From contig DAISWG010000011.1 of the NCBI GenBank assembly GCA_036826475.1, positions 10,629 to 74,628 on the forward strand: a stretch of 64,000 bases of DNA, written 5' to 3'. Within the stretch, counting starts at the first letter, position 1. The number at the start of each line of letters is the position of its first letter. The notes under the pieces were generated by a model. It had not been told where the DNA came from. It was given only the letters and a program-made list of their open reading frames with translations, and made no database searches. The stretch is from Miltoncostaea sp036826475 (GTDB lineage: Bacteria; Actinomycetota; Thermoleophilia; Miltoncostaeales; Miltoncostaeaceae). Positions 42,324 to 51,278 of the stretch are shown in pieces. The translations under genes were made by a program, and so were the position numbers.

Positions 42324-45095
42324 ATGCTCGTCGGCCGGGACGCCGAGCGCTCCCGGATCGGGGCGCTGCTCGATGATGCGCGCGAATCGCTCAGCGGCAC
42401 GCTGGTGCTGCGGGGCGAGGCGGGCGTCGGGAAGACCGCGCTGCTCGAGGACGCCCGCGAGCGCGCCGCCGACATGCACGTGCTCACGGCCCGCGGCATC
42501 GAGTCCGAGGTGGAGCTGCCCTTCGCGGGCCTCCACCAGCTGGTGCGGCCCGCCCTGGACCTGCTGGACCGCCTCCCCGGGCCGCAGGCCACGGCGCTGC
42601 GCGGCGCGCTGGGCATGGCCGAGCGGGGCGGCGACGACCGCTTCCTGATCTCCGCCGCCTGCCTGACGCTGCTGTCGGAGCTGTCGGAGCGGCGGCCGGT
42701 GCTGTGCCTGGTGGACGACGCGCAGTGGCTCGACACCCCGACGGCCGACGCCCTCGAGTTCGTGGCGCGGCGGCTCGGCGGGGAGGGGATCGCCGTCCTG
42801 ATCTCGGCCCGCGAGGGCGACGAGCGGCGCTTCGACGGACGCGGGCTGCCCAGCGTCACCGTCGAGGGCCTGGCCCCGGAGGACGCGGCCGCCCTGGTGG
42901 AGGAGCGCGCCGGGACCGCGCTGGCGCCGTTCGTGCGCGCGCTGATCGTGGAGCAGGCGGGCGGCAACGCCCTGGCCCTGTCGGAGATGCCCGCCGTCCT
43001 CAGCCGGGCTCAGCTCGCCGGCGAGGAGCCGCTCCCCGACACCCTGCCCCTGCCGGGGGCCATCGAGCGCACGTACCTCGACCGGGTCCACGCGCTCCCC
43101 GACGACGTGCAGACGCTGCTGCTGGCCGCCGCGGCCGACGACAGCCGACGCGTGTCGCTGGTGATGGAGGCGGCGGAGGCGCTCGGCGCCGGGCCCGAGG
43201 CCCTGGACCTGGCGGAGCGCTCCGGGCTCGTGGTGATCAGCGGGCTGCGGATCGACTTCCGCCACCCCCTCGTGCGCTCCGCCGTGTACCAGGGGGCGCC
43301 GTCGGGGCGGCGGCGCGCCGCGCACCGGGCGCTGGCCGATGCCCTGGCCGAGGACGGCGACCGGCGCGTCTGGCACCTCGCCGCGGCGGCGCTCGGGCCG
43401 GACGAGCAGGTCGCGGCCGCCCTGGAGCGGGCGGCGGACGACGCCCTGGACCGCACCGGGTTCGCGGCGGGGGCGTCTGCGCTCGAGCGGGCGGCCGCGC
43501 TCACCCCCGACCAGGACACGCGGCTGCGCCGCCAGCTCCGCGCGGCGGAGGCCTACTGGCGCTCCGGGCACGGCGAGCATGCGCGGCGCCTGTTGGCCGG
43601 CGTGGTGCAGGAGGCGCAGGACCCGCTGCTGCGCGCCGACATGCTCCACCTGCTCGGCCACATCCAGCACCTGGGGGGACCGTCGATGCCCGCCCACGAC
43701 CTGCTCCGCGACGCCGCGGTGCTGGTGGAGGGGCGCGACCCGGAGCGGGCCACCCGGATCCTGTCCGACGCGTTCGAGGCGGCCCTGTATGCGGGCGACC
43801 CCGCCGCATGCCTCGACGCCGCCCGCCGCGCCCGCGCCCTGGCGCCGCGCGACGGGGGCGTCGCCGACTTCCTGGCCGACCTGGACATGGGCGAGGCGCT
43901 CTTCATCGGCGGCCTGTGGCGCGACGGCGTCCCGATGTTCGAGCGCGCCGCGGAGGTCTTCGCCGCCTCCCCGGAGCTGGCGGCCGACCCCTATCTGACC
44001 ACCCGCGGCGTCATCGGGATCTGCTGGTTGGAGCGCTGCGCCGAGGCCCGCCCGCTGGTGCAGGGGGCGGTGGCCGCCGCCCGCGCGCGCGGCGCCGTGG
44101 CGATGCTGCCGTACACGCTCTTCATGGCGGCGTGGGCGGCCCGCCGGACGGGCGACTGGGAGGACGCGGTCACCACCGCCACGGAGGGCGTCGTGCTGGC
44201 CCGCGACCTCGGCCAGGAGACGATGGTGTTCGAGAACCTGTTCGAACTGGTGGTCATCGCGGCGGCCCGCGGCGACGAGGAGACGTTCCGCGCGGGCATC
44301 GCCGAGGGCCTCGACATCGCCGAGCGGGTGGGGTCGCACTACCTCCGCGAGGCGGTGCTCGCGCAGACGGGCGTCCTGGAGCTGACGCTCGGGCGGCTGG
44401 ACCGGGCGGTCGCGGAGTCGGAGGCCAGTGCCGTGCGCCTGCGGGACATGGGCATCCGCGTGAACGAGCTGGTCCCGGTGCCCGACCTGATCGAGGCGCT
44501 CGCCCGGCTCGGGCGGATGGAGGAGGCCCGCGCCGCCGTCCCCCGCCTGGCCGAGCACGAGGCGCACCCCCGCACGGGCGAGGCGATCCTGGCGCGCTGC
44601 GAGGGGATCGTCGCGGAGGACGCCGCCGAGGCCGACGCCCATTTCGTCCGCGCGCTGGCGCTGCACCCGGAGGACGAGGACGTGTTCGGCCGCGCCCGCA
44701 CCCGGCTGCTGCGCGGTGAGCGGCTGCGCCGCAGCCGCCGGCGGGTGGAGGCGCGCGAGGAGCTGCGCGCGGCGCTGGCCGCCTTCGAGCGCATCGGCGC
44801 GGGCCCGTGGGCCGACCGCGCCCGCTCCGAGCTGCGCGCCTCCGGCGAGACGGCCGTGCGCCGCGACCCGGTCGCCTCCGCCGCGCTCACCCCCCAGGAG
44901 CTCCAGGTGGCCCGGTACGTGCAGCAGGGCTTCACCAACAAGGAGGTCGCGGCCCAGCTGTTCCTGTCGCCGCGCACCATCGACGCCCACCTGCGCAACG
45001 TGTTCGGCAAGCTCGGCGTGACGGCCCGCTCCCAGCTGCGCGGCATGCCCCTCGGCGCCCCCGACGACGCCCCCGTCCCCGAGCCCTCCCCCTGA
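42324..45095 (+). CDS. LuxR family giant regulator (LAL type), copy 2
   Basis: A 923-residue paralogue of the gene at 39000. The N-terminus is nearly the same (LVGRDAERSRIGALLDDAR, Walker A GEAGVGKT at 31-38), the ATPase domain has LCLVDDAQWLD, and the C-terminal HTH begins near residue 854 (LTPQELQVARYVQQG, KEVAAQLFLSPRTI). The middle helical sensor part is more diverged, so the two copies may sense different cues while binding similar DNA. It is followed by the dyad repeat array. Confidence 0.92.
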   Translation: MLVGRDAERSRIGALLDDARESLSGTLVLRGEAGVGKTALLEDARERAADMHVLTARGIESEVELPFAGLHQLVRPALDLLDRLPGPQATALRGALGMAERGGDDRFLISAACLTLLSELSERRPVLCLVDDAQWLDTPTADALEFVARRLGGEGIAVLISAREGDERRFDGRGLPSVTVEGLAPEDAAALVEERAGTALAPFVRALIVEQAGGNALALSEMPAVLSRAQLAGEEPLPDTLPLPGAIERTYLDRVHALPDDVQTLLLAAAADDSRRVSLVMEAAEALGAGPEALDLAERSGLVVISGLRIDFRHPLVRSAVYQGAPSGRRRAAHRALADALAEDGDRRVWHLAAAALGPDEQVAAALERAADDALDRTGFAAGASALERAAALTPDQDTRLRRQLRAAEAYWRSGHGEHARRLLAGVVQEAQDPLLRADMLHLLGHIQHLGGPSMPAHDLLRDAAVLVEGRDPERATRILSDAFEAALYAGDPAACLDAARRARALAPRDGGVADFLADLDMGEALFIGGLWRDGVPMFERAAEVFAASPELAADPYLTTRGVIGICWLERCAEARPLVQGAVAAARARGAVAMLPYTLFMAAWAARRTGDWEDAVTTATEGVVLARDLGQETMVFENLFELVVIAAARGDEETFRAGIAEGLDIAERVGSHYLREAVLAQTGVLELTLGRLDRAVAESEASAVRLRDMGIRVNELVPVPDLIEALARLGRMEEARAAVPRLAEHEAHPRTGEAILARCEGIVAEDAAEADAHFVRALALHPEDEDVFGRARTRLLRGERLRRSRRRVEAREELRAALAAFERIGAGPWADRARSELRASGETAVRRDPVASAALTPQELQVARYVQQGFTNKEVAAQLFLSPRTIDAHLRNVFGKLGVTARSQLRGMPLGAPDDAPVPEPSP

Positions 45096-45119
45096 GACCG
45101 GGCGGGGGCCCCCGGCGGC

Positions 45120-45375
45120 GTCCAATCGAACGAACCCCAACGTTCATTCGGACCGTGGGGCCGGGTGGGTGGATTCCGGACGGCCCGTTCCACCCCTCGA
45201 GGGAGGGGTCCCGAGCTCGTTCACTCGTCGCCGCGCCGGCGTTCAATTGAACGAGCGCCGACGTTCATTTGAACCGCCGCGCGCCAGGCGGGTGAACTCG
45301 GGACGACCCTCCAACCCCTCAGTGAAGGGGTTGACGGGCCGTTCACGTGAACGCGACCCGCGCGTTCACTTGGAC
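45120..45375. repeat. Array of three 34-bp dyads with intervening hairpins
   Basis: Three imperfect palindromes of about 34 bp lie at 45120-45153, 45241-45274 and 45341-45374. Each pairs a GTTCAATTGAACG-like left part with a CGTTCATTTGAAC-like right part. Between them are two related blocks of about 65-85 bp, each with a GGACG..CCC segment and a hairpin: ACCCCTC-GAGG-GAGGGGT at about 45191-45209 and AACCCCT-CAGTGA-AGGGGTT at about 45313-45332. The array fills the space between a LuxR giant and the convergent permease, whose stop codon lies in the third dyad. Confidence 0.85.
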
Positions 45376-46850
45376 GCCGGGGCCACCACCGGGGTCGGGG
45401 GAACCCTCCGCCAGGGGCGGGCGGCGACCATGTACGCCACGCCGGCCGCCGCGATCAGCAGGAGCAGGAGGGGGGCGGCCCAGACCTGGTACCAGGGGGC
45501 GTCCGGCGGCGCGATGGACGTCCGGGGCCACGCGATGTTCACCGTCTCGAACGCGAGCCAGGCGACGGCGAGCAGGTTGACCGGGACGCCCCAGCGGCCC
45601 AGGCGGACATGGCCGGCCGGGCGCCAGCGCCCGGAGAGCCGGGCGGCGAGGGCGGCCAGGGCGACCATCAGGAACGCCGCGTAGATCCCGGCGGTGCCGA
45701 ACGCGATGACCGAGCCGATCGCCGCCGAGTCGAGTCCCAGCAGCATCCCCGCGCAGGCGAGCACGGCCGTCGCCACGGTCGCGCCGATCGGGGCGCCGCG
45801 CCGGTTCACCGTCCTCAGGAACCCGCTGGCCGGCAGCACGCCGTCGCGGGCGACCGAGAAGATGGCCCGGGCGGTGATCCCCTGGGCGGCCATGCCGCAC
45901 GACAGGAACGCGATCAGGGTCAGCGCCGCGAACGGCCGGGACGCCCACGAGCCGAACGACTCGGCCACCGCCGTCCCCACCGGGTCGGTGTCGGCCCCCG
46001 CCGCCACCGCCGCCGGGTCCGGGTGCGCCAGGGTCACCGCCACCGCGTTCAGGATCACGATGCCCGCCACCAGCAGCAGCGCCGTCCACACCGCGCGGGG
46101 CACGTGACGGGCGGCGTCCACCGTCTCCTCCGACGTGAGCCCGCACGCGTCGAACCCCAGGAACACCCATCCCGCCACCGCCAGCGCCGCCAGCATCGCC
46201 GCCGCCGTGGAGCCGCCCGACAGCGACTCGGCGCCGAACGTGTCGAACAGCGCCCCCGCCTCCTGCTCGCGGAAGGCCAGCAGCAGCACGACACCCACCC
46301 CGACGGTCGCGACGACCTCCGCGGCGATCCCCGCGGTCAGGACCCGCCGCAGGACGTCGACGCCGCGGGCGTTCACCAGCGCGCACACCACGATCAGCAC
46401 CATCCCGGTCACCACGATCGCGTTCGCCGTCGGCTCCACCCCGATCGTCACGAGCGCCCACGGCGCCCCCAGGTAGGCGATCGTGGTGTTCGCCGCCGCA
46501 TAGGCGCACAGCACCACCCAGCCGTTGAACCAGGCGTACCGCGGGCCCACCAGCCGCCGGGTCCACTGGTAGGCGCCGTTCGCCACCGGGAACTCGGACG
46601 CCAGCTCCGCGTAGACCGCCAGGAGCAGGCACTGGCCGGCCAGCGCCACCGGCAGCATCCACAGCCACGCCCCGCCGGCGACCGCCATGCCCACCACGAC
46701 CACCCCGTAGAGGGCGACGACCGGCGAGATCGCCGCGAAGCCGACCACGACGTTGTCGACGCCGCGCAGGCCGCGCCGCAGCTCCTGCTCGTATCCGAGC
46801 TCGCGCAGACGCTCCGCGTCGCCCGCGCCCGCCGAGGGGGTCACCGACAT
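45366..46850 (-). CDS. APC family amino acid permease
   Basis: A 494-residue transporter with about 12 helices. The N-terminal RRGLRGVDNVVVGFAAISP, the PVANGAYQWTRRLVGPRYAW motif in the first loop and FDACGLTSEETVDAARHVPR between helices are typical of the APC superfamily (amino acid/choline/GABA permeases). The substrate is unknown. The start is ATG 46850; a palindrome at 46866-46885 lies 15 bp upstream, between this gene and the divergent sigma factor. Confidence 0.92.
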   Translation of the reverse strand: MSVTPSAGAGDAERLRELGYEQELRRGLRGVDNVVVGFAAISPVVALYGVVVVGMAVAGGAWLWMLPVALAGQCLLLAVYAELASEFPVANGAYQWTRRLVGPRYAWFNGWVVLCAYAAANTTIAYLGAPWALVTIGVEPTANAIVVTGMVLIVVCALVNARGVDVLRRVLTAGIAAEVVATVGVGVVLLLAFREQEAGALFDTFGAESLSGGSTAAAMLAALAVAGWVFLGFDACGLTSEETVDAARHVPRAVWTALLLVAGIVILNAVAVTLAHPDPAAVAAGADTDPVGTAVAESFGSWASRPFAALTLIAFLSCGMAAQGITARAIFSVARDGVLPASGFLRTVNRRGAPIGATVATAVLACAGMLLGLDSAAIGSVIAFGTAGIYAAFLMVALAALAARLSGRWRPAGHVRLGRWGVPVNLLAVAWLAFETVNIAWPRTSIAPPDAPWYQVWAAPLLLLLIAAAGVAYMVAARPWRRVPPTPVVAPASK

Positions 46851-46865
46851 GGGCGCCAGCGTATG

Positions 46866-46885
46866 TCGGCGACTTTCGCCGATGC
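46866..46885 (+). promoter_or_regulatory. 17-bp palindrome with TGC tail, copy B
   Basis: A perfect inverted repeat TCGGCGA-CTT-TCGCCGA followed by TGC, 62 bp before the sigma factor start and 15 bp from the divergent permease start, so it could control both. Confidence 0.6.
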
Positions 46886-46947
46886 GACCGCCCATCGCCC
46901 CGGCGCACGATGCCCACGTACCGCACCCCTCCCCGAGCGAGGCCACC

Positions 46948-47793
46948 GTGAGCACCTCCACCGATCGCGTCACCACCGACCCGATGCGCGTCTACCTCGA
47001 CCAGATCGGCCGTCATCCACTGCTGAGCGCCGACGAGGAGCGCCGCCTGGCGCGCCTCGCCCACGCCGGCGACCCCCGGGCCCGCGAGCGCCTGGTCGAG
47101 TCGAACCTGCGGCTGGTCGTCGCGATCGCCCGCCGCCACGTCCGCCGCGGCGTGGAGCCCCTCGACCTCATCCAGGAGGGCAACATCGGCCTGATGGAGG
47201 CGGCGACCCGGTTCGACCCGTCCCGCGGCGTCCGCTTCGCGACCTACGCGGCATGGTGGATCCGCAGCAGCATCCGCCGCGCCGCGACGGCCGAGACCGG
47301 TCCCATCCGGCTCCCCGACCGCGTGCTCGACGCGATCGTGCGCGTCCGCGCCGCCGAGCGCGAGCTGGAGCAGCGCCTGCGCCGCGCCCCCACCCTCGCC
47401 GAGGTCGCCCGCGAGAGCGGCCTGAGCGCCGAGGCGGTGGACACTGCCCGCCGTGCCGCCCGCCCGCCCGTCGAGCTCGACGCCCCCGTGGCCGCCGACG
47501 GCGACGCGACCGTCGCCGACATGATCGAGGACCCCGCCGCGGCCGACCCCGCCGGGAGCGTCGCCGGCCACGAGGAGCTCACCGCCCTCGCGGCGGCGCT
47601 CGACGCGCTCGACGAGCGCCCGCGGACCGTCGTGGCCCTCCGCTTCGGGCTCGGCGACGCGGAGCCCGCGACGCTCGGCGACGTCGCCGGCCGCCTGCGG
47701 CTCTCCCGCGAGCGCGTGCGCCAGGTCGAGTGCGGCGCGCTGCGCAGCCTCGCCCGCGACCCCGTCCTGCGCGCCGGCGCGCTCGCAGCATGA
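46948..47793 (+). CDS. RpoD-like alternative sigma-70 factor (group 2/3)
   Basis: A 281-residue sigma factor with region 1.2 (DPMRVYLDQIGRHPLLSADEE), region 2 (LVESNLRLVVAIARR, LIQEGNIGLMEA, FATYAAWWIRSSI), region 3 (LPDRVLDAIVRVRAAE) and region 4 (TLGDVAGRLRLSRERVRQVE). Region 1.1 is missing, so it is not the housekeeping factor. Its start GTG has a GAGG site. The stop overlaps the ATG of the flavoprotein gene. It may control its own neighbourhood, where a conserved palindrome recurs. Confidence 0.92.
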   Translation: MSTSTDRVTTDPMRVYLDQIGRHPLLSADEERRLARLAHAGDPRARERLVESNLRLVVAIARRHVRRGVEPLDLIQEGNIGLMEAATRFDPSRGVRFATYAAWWIRSSIRRAATAETGPIRLPDRVLDAIVRVRAAERELEQRLRRAPTLAEVARESGLSAEAVDTARRAARPPVELDAPVAADGDATVADMIEDPAAADPAGSVAGHEELTALAAALDALDERPRTVVALRFGLGDAEPATLGDVAGRLRLSRERVRQVECGALRSLARDPVLRAGALAA

Positions 47794-49220
47794 GCGCCCC
47801 CGCCACACCGCGGCGGCACGTCGAGCTGCTGGTCATCGGCGCGGGCCCCGCCGGGCGCCGCGCCGCGATCACCGCCGCGCGCCTCGGCGCGCGGACCGCC
47901 GTCGCCGACCGGGGCCCCGCCCCCGCCGGCCTGATCCCGTTCCGCGCCCTCCACGCCGCCGCCGGCGACGCCATCGCCGCCCGCCGCGCCCGCCCCCTGC
48001 GCGGCGGGGAGCGCCCCGTCGACCTGGCCGACCTGCTGTGGCGGGCCGACCGCGTCGTCGAGGGCCAGCGCGACGCGGTGCGCGACCAGCTGCGGCGCGA
48101 GCGCGTCGAGGTGCTGGAGGGCGCCGCCCGCCTCGCCGGCCCGCACGACGTCGACATCGACGGCCCCCGCGGCACCGCGCGCGTCACCGCCGACCGCATC
48201 GTCGTCGCCACCGGCGGCGTCCCCCGGCGTCCACCCGGCTGCGACCGCGACGGCCGCCTCGTGATGGCCCCCGAGGACCTCCCCGCCCTCCCCCGGCTCC
48301 CCGCCCGCCTCACCGTGGTCGGCGCCGGCGTCGCCGGCCTGGAGGTCGCCGCCGTGGCGAGCGCGCTCGGCGCGTCGGTCACCCTCGTGGACCGCGGCGG
48401 CGAGGCCGCCCCCGAGCTGGACCACGACGTCGTCGCCGCGCTGCTCTACCACCTCCGCGGCGTCGGCGTGACGGTGCGCCTGGGGCGCGAGGTCCGCGCC
48501 ATCGCCCGCCGCGAGGCGGGCGGGGTGGTCGCGACCCTCGACGACGGCGGCGAGATCGACGCCGAGGCGCTGGTGTTCGCGGGCGGGCGCGACGGGGCCA
48601 CCGCGGGGCTCGGCCTCGACGCCGCCGCCCTCGCCACCGGGCCGCGCGGGCACGTCCCGGCGGACGCGCGCGGCCGCACCGCCGTGCCCCACCTCCTCGC
48701 GGCCGGTGAGGTGACCGGCGCCCCCGGCCGGACCGCCGCCGCCATGGACGCCGGCCGCCGCGCCGCGCTCACGGCCCTCGGGCGCCTGGCCCCGCCGTCG
48801 CGCTCGCCCCTGCCGCTGGCCGTGGCCACCATCCCCGAGATCGCCGCCGTGGGACCGACGGGGCGCGAGCTGGCCCTGGCGGGCGCGGCACCCGTGCCCG
48901 GCGTGGCGCGGTTCGCCGACCTCGTCCGGGGCGAGCTGTCCGGCGAGCGCGCCGGCATGCTGAAGCTGCTCGCCGACCCCGGCACCGGCCGCGTCCTCGC
49001 GGTGCACATCCTGGGCGCCGCGGCCGGCGAGCTCGTCCACGTCGGCCAGGCCGCGATCGCGGGCGGGATGACCGTCCACGACCTGGCCGACGCCGTCGCG
49101 GGCCCCGCCACGTTCGCCGAAGCCTACGCCGTGGCCGCGGCCGACGCCGCACGCCGGATGCGACTCGGCGATGATCGCCGATGCGAGGCCGGGGCCGCCG
49201 CACCAAGACTGGGCGCATAG
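47790..49220 (+). CDS. SthA-like NAD(P)/FAD disulfide-reductase-family protein lacking the redox cysteines
   Basis: A 476-residue flavoprotein with the FAD motif LLVIGAGPAGRRAAITAARLG and NAD(P) motif LTVVGAGVAGLEVAAVASALG. The redox-active CxxxxC of lipoamide dehydrogenases is absent: the segment reads AGLIPFRALHAA. The C-terminal PATFAEAYAVAA resembles soluble pyridine nucleotide transhydrogenase, which also lacks the first cysteine and the catalytic His. A hydride exchange or NAD(P)H oxidase role is possible. It is coupled to the sigma gene by ATGA. Confidence 0.83.
   Translation: MSAPATPRRHVELLVIGAGPAGRRAAITAARLGARTAVADRGPAPAGLIPFRALHAAAGDAIAARRARPLRGGERPVDLADLLWRADRVVEGQRDAVRDQLRRERVEVLEGAARLAGPHDVDIDGPRGTARVTADRIVVATGGVPRRPPGCDRDGRLVMAPEDLPALPRLPARLTVVGAGVAGLEVAAVASALGASVTLVDRGGEAAPELDHDVVAALLYHLRGVGVTVRLGREVRAIARREAGGVVATLDDGGEIDAEALVFAGGRDGATAGLGLDAAALATGPRGHVPADARGRTAVPHLLAAGEVTGAPGRTAAAMDAGRRAALTALGRLAPPSRSPLPLAVATIPEIAAVGPTGRELALAGAAPVPGVARFADLVRGELSGERAGMLKLLADPGTGRVLAVHILGAAAGELVHVGQAAIAGGMTVHDLADAVAGPATFAEAYAVAAADAARRMRLGDDRRCEAGAAAPRLGA
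49165..49184 (+). promoter_or_regulatory. 17-bp palindrome with TGC tail, copy C
   Basis: A perfect inverted repeat TCGGCGA-TGA-TCGCCGA plus TGC, inside the last codons of the flavoprotein gene and 79 bp before the Cys4 mini-protein ATG. Confidence 0.55.
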
Positions 49221-49263
49221 ACGCCGCCGAACCCGTCGGCGGCACGCACCCAGGGAGAGCCCG

Positions 49264-49449
49264 ATGAGCCCCGCCACCCTCGCCGCCACCACCGCCGCTG
49301 CACCGGCCACCGTCTGGATCCCCTGCGGCACCTGCTGGGGCCAGCGCCGCATCCTCGCCGACCACAACGGCGAGGGCCTGGTGCCCCACGCGTGCCCCTC
49401 CTGCCTGGGCACCGGCGAGCAGCTCGTGATGACGGGAGGGCAGGTCTGA
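49264..49449 (+). CDS. Cys4 zinc-ribbon mini-protein
   Basis: A 61-residue protein with two CxxC pairs: PCGTCWGQRR and ACPSCLGTGEQ, resembling one half of a DnaJ-type zinc finger. The alanine/threonine-rich N-terminus is probably disordered. GGGAGA precedes the ATG, and the TGA overlaps the start of the GH15 gene, so the two are translated together. The partner role is unknown; a binding or regulatory subunit for the glycosidase is one possibility. Confidence 0.75.
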   Translation: MSPATLAATTAAAPATVWIPCGTCWGQRRILADHNGEGLVPHACPSCLGTGEQLVMTGGQV

Positions 49450-51278
49450 TGGCCCAGCTCCCCATCGCCGAGCACGGCGTGATCGGCGACCTGCGCACCG
49501 TCGCCCTCGTCGGCACCGACGGCGCCATCGACTGGTGCTGCTGGCCGCGCTTCGACTCGCCCAGCGTGTTCGCCGCCGTCCTCGACGAGGAGCGGGGCGG
49601 CAGCTTCCGGATCGCCCCCGTCGCCGGCTGCCCCCCCCGCCAGCTCTACTTCCCGGACACCAACGTCCTGATCACCCGCTTCCTGTGCCCGAAGGGGGTG
49701 GTGGAGCTCCAGGACCTGATGCCGCTCCCCGGCCCCGGCGGCGACCGCCAGGCCATCGTCCGCCGGCTCGTGTGCGTCCGCGGCCGCATGCGGCTGCGCC
49801 TGGAGTGCGAGCCCCGCTTCGACTACGGCCGGGCGGAGCACACCGTGACGGTCGGCGACGACGGCGCCGTCTTCGACGCGCCGGACCTGTCGCTCGCGAT
49901 CGCGTCGCCGGTGCCGCTGGCGTCCACCGGGCGCGGCGTGCGCGGCGAGGTGACCCTCTCGGCGGGCGAGTCGGTCACGTTCACGCTCTCGGAGCCCGTC
50001 GCCGGCGGCGCGCCCCCGCCCATGACGCCGCCGGAGGCCGAGGCGGTGGTCGACGCGACCGTCGAGTACTGGCTCGACTGGATCTCCGGCTCGCGCTACG
50101 CGGGCCGGTGGCGGGAGATGGTCAACCGGTCCGCCCTGACCCTGAAGCTGCTCACCTACGCGCCGACCGGCGCGATCGTGGCCGCCCCCACCACGAGCCT
50201 GCCCGAGCAGATCGGCGGCGGGCGCAACTGGGACTACCGGTACACGTGGATCCGCGACTCGGCGCTCACGCTCGACGCCCTCATCCGCCTGGGCTTCGTC
50301 GAGGAGGGCCGCGGCTTCGCCCGCTTCCTCCTCGAGCGCTTCCGCGACTCGGAGACGGGCGACGGCGGGCCGCTGCGGATCATGTACCGCATCGACGGCA
50401 CGCCGCTCGGGGCCGAGGAGGAGCTGGGCCACCTGTCCGGCCACCGGGGCTCCGCGCCGGTGCGCATCGGCAACGCCGCCGACGACCAGCTCCAGCTCGA
50501 CATCTACGGCGCGATCATCGACGTCGCCCACCTCGCCGAGCGCCAGGGCGCCCGCGTCGCCTACGAGGGCTGGCGGTCGATCGCCCGGTGCGCCGACTGG
50601 GTGTGCGACACGTGGGACGCCCCCGACGAGGGCATCTGGGAGACCCGCGGCGGCCGGCAGCGGTTCACGCACTCGCGGCTCATGTGCTGGGTCGCCCTGG
50701 CCCGCGCCATCCAGATCGCCCACGAGCGGTCCCTGCCCGCCGACCTGCCCCGCTGGACGGCCGTCCGCGACCGCATCTTCACGTGGCTGATGGAGGAGGG
50801 CTGGTGCGAGGCGAAGGGCGCGTTCGTGCAGCACGACCGGACCGACGTGCTCGACGCGTCCGTGCTGCTCATGCCGCTGCTCGGGTTCATCTCACCCACC
50901 GACCCGCGGTGGCTGTCCACGCTCGACGCGATCGGCGACGAGCTCGTGTCCGACAGCCTCGTGTTCCGCTACGACCCCGAGGCCTCGCCCGACGGCCTGG
51001 ACGGCGACGAGGGCACGTTCACGATCTGCTCGTTCTGGTACGTCGAGGCGCTCGCCGCCGCCGGCCGGGTGCGCGAGGCGCGCCTCGTGTTCGAGAAGAT
51101 CCTGACCTACGCCAACCACCTCGGGCTCTACTCGGAGGAGATCGGCCAGAGCGGCGAGCTGCTCGGCAACTTCCCGCAGGCGTTCACCCACCTCGCCCTG
51201 ATCCGGGCGGCCATCGCCCTGGACGAGCGGCTCGGCGGGGGCACCTCGCACCCGCTGGCGGAGCTGGCCGTGGCCTGA
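49449..51278 (+). CDS. Glycoside hydrolase family 15 (glucoamylase/trehalase-like)
   Basis: A 609-residue cytoplasmic enzyme: an N-terminal beta-sandwich (IAEHGVIGDLRTVALVGTDG, WCCWPRFDSPSVF) and a C-terminal (alpha/alpha)6 barrel starting near residue 230 (SLPEQIGGGRNWDYRYTWIRD). Catalytic acids are in DEGIWETRGG (general acid) and SGELLGNFPQAFTH (base). There is no signal peptide. Actinobacterial members of this layout are often trehalases; glucoamylase or isomaltase activity is the alternative. Confidence 0.92.
   Translation: MAQLPIAEHGVIGDLRTVALVGTDGAIDWCCWPRFDSPSVFAAVLDEERGGSFRIAPVAGCPPRQLYFPDTNVLITRFLCPKGVVELQDLMPLPGPGGDRQAIVRRLVCVRGRMRLRLECEPRFDYGRAEHTVTVGDDGAVFDAPDLSLAIASPVPLASTGRGVRGEVTLSAGESVTFTLSEPVAGGAPPPMTPPEAEAVVDATVEYWLDWISGSRYAGRWREMVNRSALTLKLLTYAPTGAIVAAPTTSLPEQIGGGRNWDYRYTWIRDSALTLDALIRLGFVEEGRGFARFLLERFRDSETGDGGPLRIMYRIDGTPLGAEEELGHLSGHRGSAPVRIGNAADDQLQLDIYGAIIDVAHLAERQGARVAYEGWRSIARCADWVCDTWDAPDEGIWETRGGRQRFTHSRLMCWVALARAIQIAHERSLPADLPRWTAVRDRIFTWLMEEGWCEAKGAFVQHDRTDVLDASVLLMPLLGFISPTDPRWLSTLDAIGDELVSDSLVFRYDPEASPDGLDGDEGTFTICSFWYVEALAAAGRVREARLVFEKILTYANHLGLYSEEIGQSGELLGNFPQAFTHLALIRAAIALDERLGGGTSHPLAELAVA

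Noticed and set aside
40362..45140. 1592-codon open frame antisense to the two LuxR giants
   Set aside because: At this GC content antisense frames of GC3-rich genes stay open by chance. The translation is low complexity with no domain, while the plus strand encodes clear paralogues.
45120..45375. CRISPR-like array
   Set aside because: Only three units, palindromic and divergent, with blocks between them that are themselves repeated; no cas genes.
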